Below, in pieces: positions 63,963-64,000 of a stretch of DNA of 64,000 nt. Positions within the stretch are counted from its first letter, which is position 1. Each line of letters opens with the position of its first letter. The notes beneath the pieces are model-generated. The model was not told where the DNA came from, did no database searches, and was given only the letters and a program-made list of their open reading frames with translations. The stretch is from a bacterium C-53 (GTDB lineage: Bacteria; Bacillota; Clostridia; Lachnospirales; Lachnospiraceae), in assembly GCA_003612525.1 (NCBI GenBank), contig RAZD01000007.1, forward strand, positions 1 to 64,000, given 5' to 3'. Made by a program: the position numbers and the translations under genes.

Positions 63963-64000
63963 CTGATAACTCCTTCTATATTCGAGAGCATTCTATTATC

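Overview
The window is a chromosomal segment of a low/medium-GC Firmicute, most likely a gut Lachnospiraceae (Clostridia) species. The reasons are strong AGGAGG-type ribosome sites, TTGACA/TATAAT promoters, a MsmX/UgpC-type shared ABC ATPase, GPH and AraC/CdaR sugar regulation, an anaerobic ribonucleotide reductase activase, and host-glycan and plant-glycan enzymes. The species cannot be fixed from sequence alone.

Positions 1 to about 14,330 are the right-hand part of an integrated phage or phage-like element. A leftward early operon (10526 to 312) holds small XRE regulators, a damaged dam-type methylase, a repeat protein with a frameshift, a secreted lytic transglycosylase, a Cas4-like nuclease (DUF2800), DUF2815, a family A DNA polymerase and a PrimPol-VapE helicase. 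It is followed by an iteron-like cluster of TGTTTACA repeats. A divergent CI/LexA-type repressor, a cargo gene (DUF4041 plus T5orf172) and a tyrosine integrase run rightward to a junction at the 3' end of rlmD. The left end and any structural genes lie outside the window.

Positions 14.3-22.9 kb are core genome: rlmD, a YhaM-like HD exonuclease, an HtrA-like protein that has lost its catalytic triad, mutS2, a two-component system and tRNA-Ser(CGA).

Positions 22.9-42.8 kb form a carbohydrate region. The first block is GH43, GH5 and a GPH symporter with a divergent AraC regulator. The second is a galacto-N-biose/lacto-N-biose type locus: a sugar-binding protein, two permeases, a NahK-like sugar 1-kinase, AraC, a nucleotidyltransferase, two chemoreceptors and a GH112 phosphorylase. 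The transporter has no local ATPase; the MsmX/UgpC-type ATPase at 54.5 kb could serve it. A MATE exporter follows.

Positions 43-64 kb are mixed: a DHH phosphoesterase, an unknown membrane protein plus Sel1-repeat protein pair, an IbrB/IbrA-like (ParB-like plus PAPS-reductase-like) pair, a membrane-anchored 5'-nucleotidase, tadA, an anaerobic RNR activase, a CdaR-like regulator, ugpC, a GGDEF cyclase, a DUF624 protein, xylulokinase, a second two-component system with repeat boxes upstream, and a third AraC regulator. No CRISPR array, rRNA or insertion sequence was seen.
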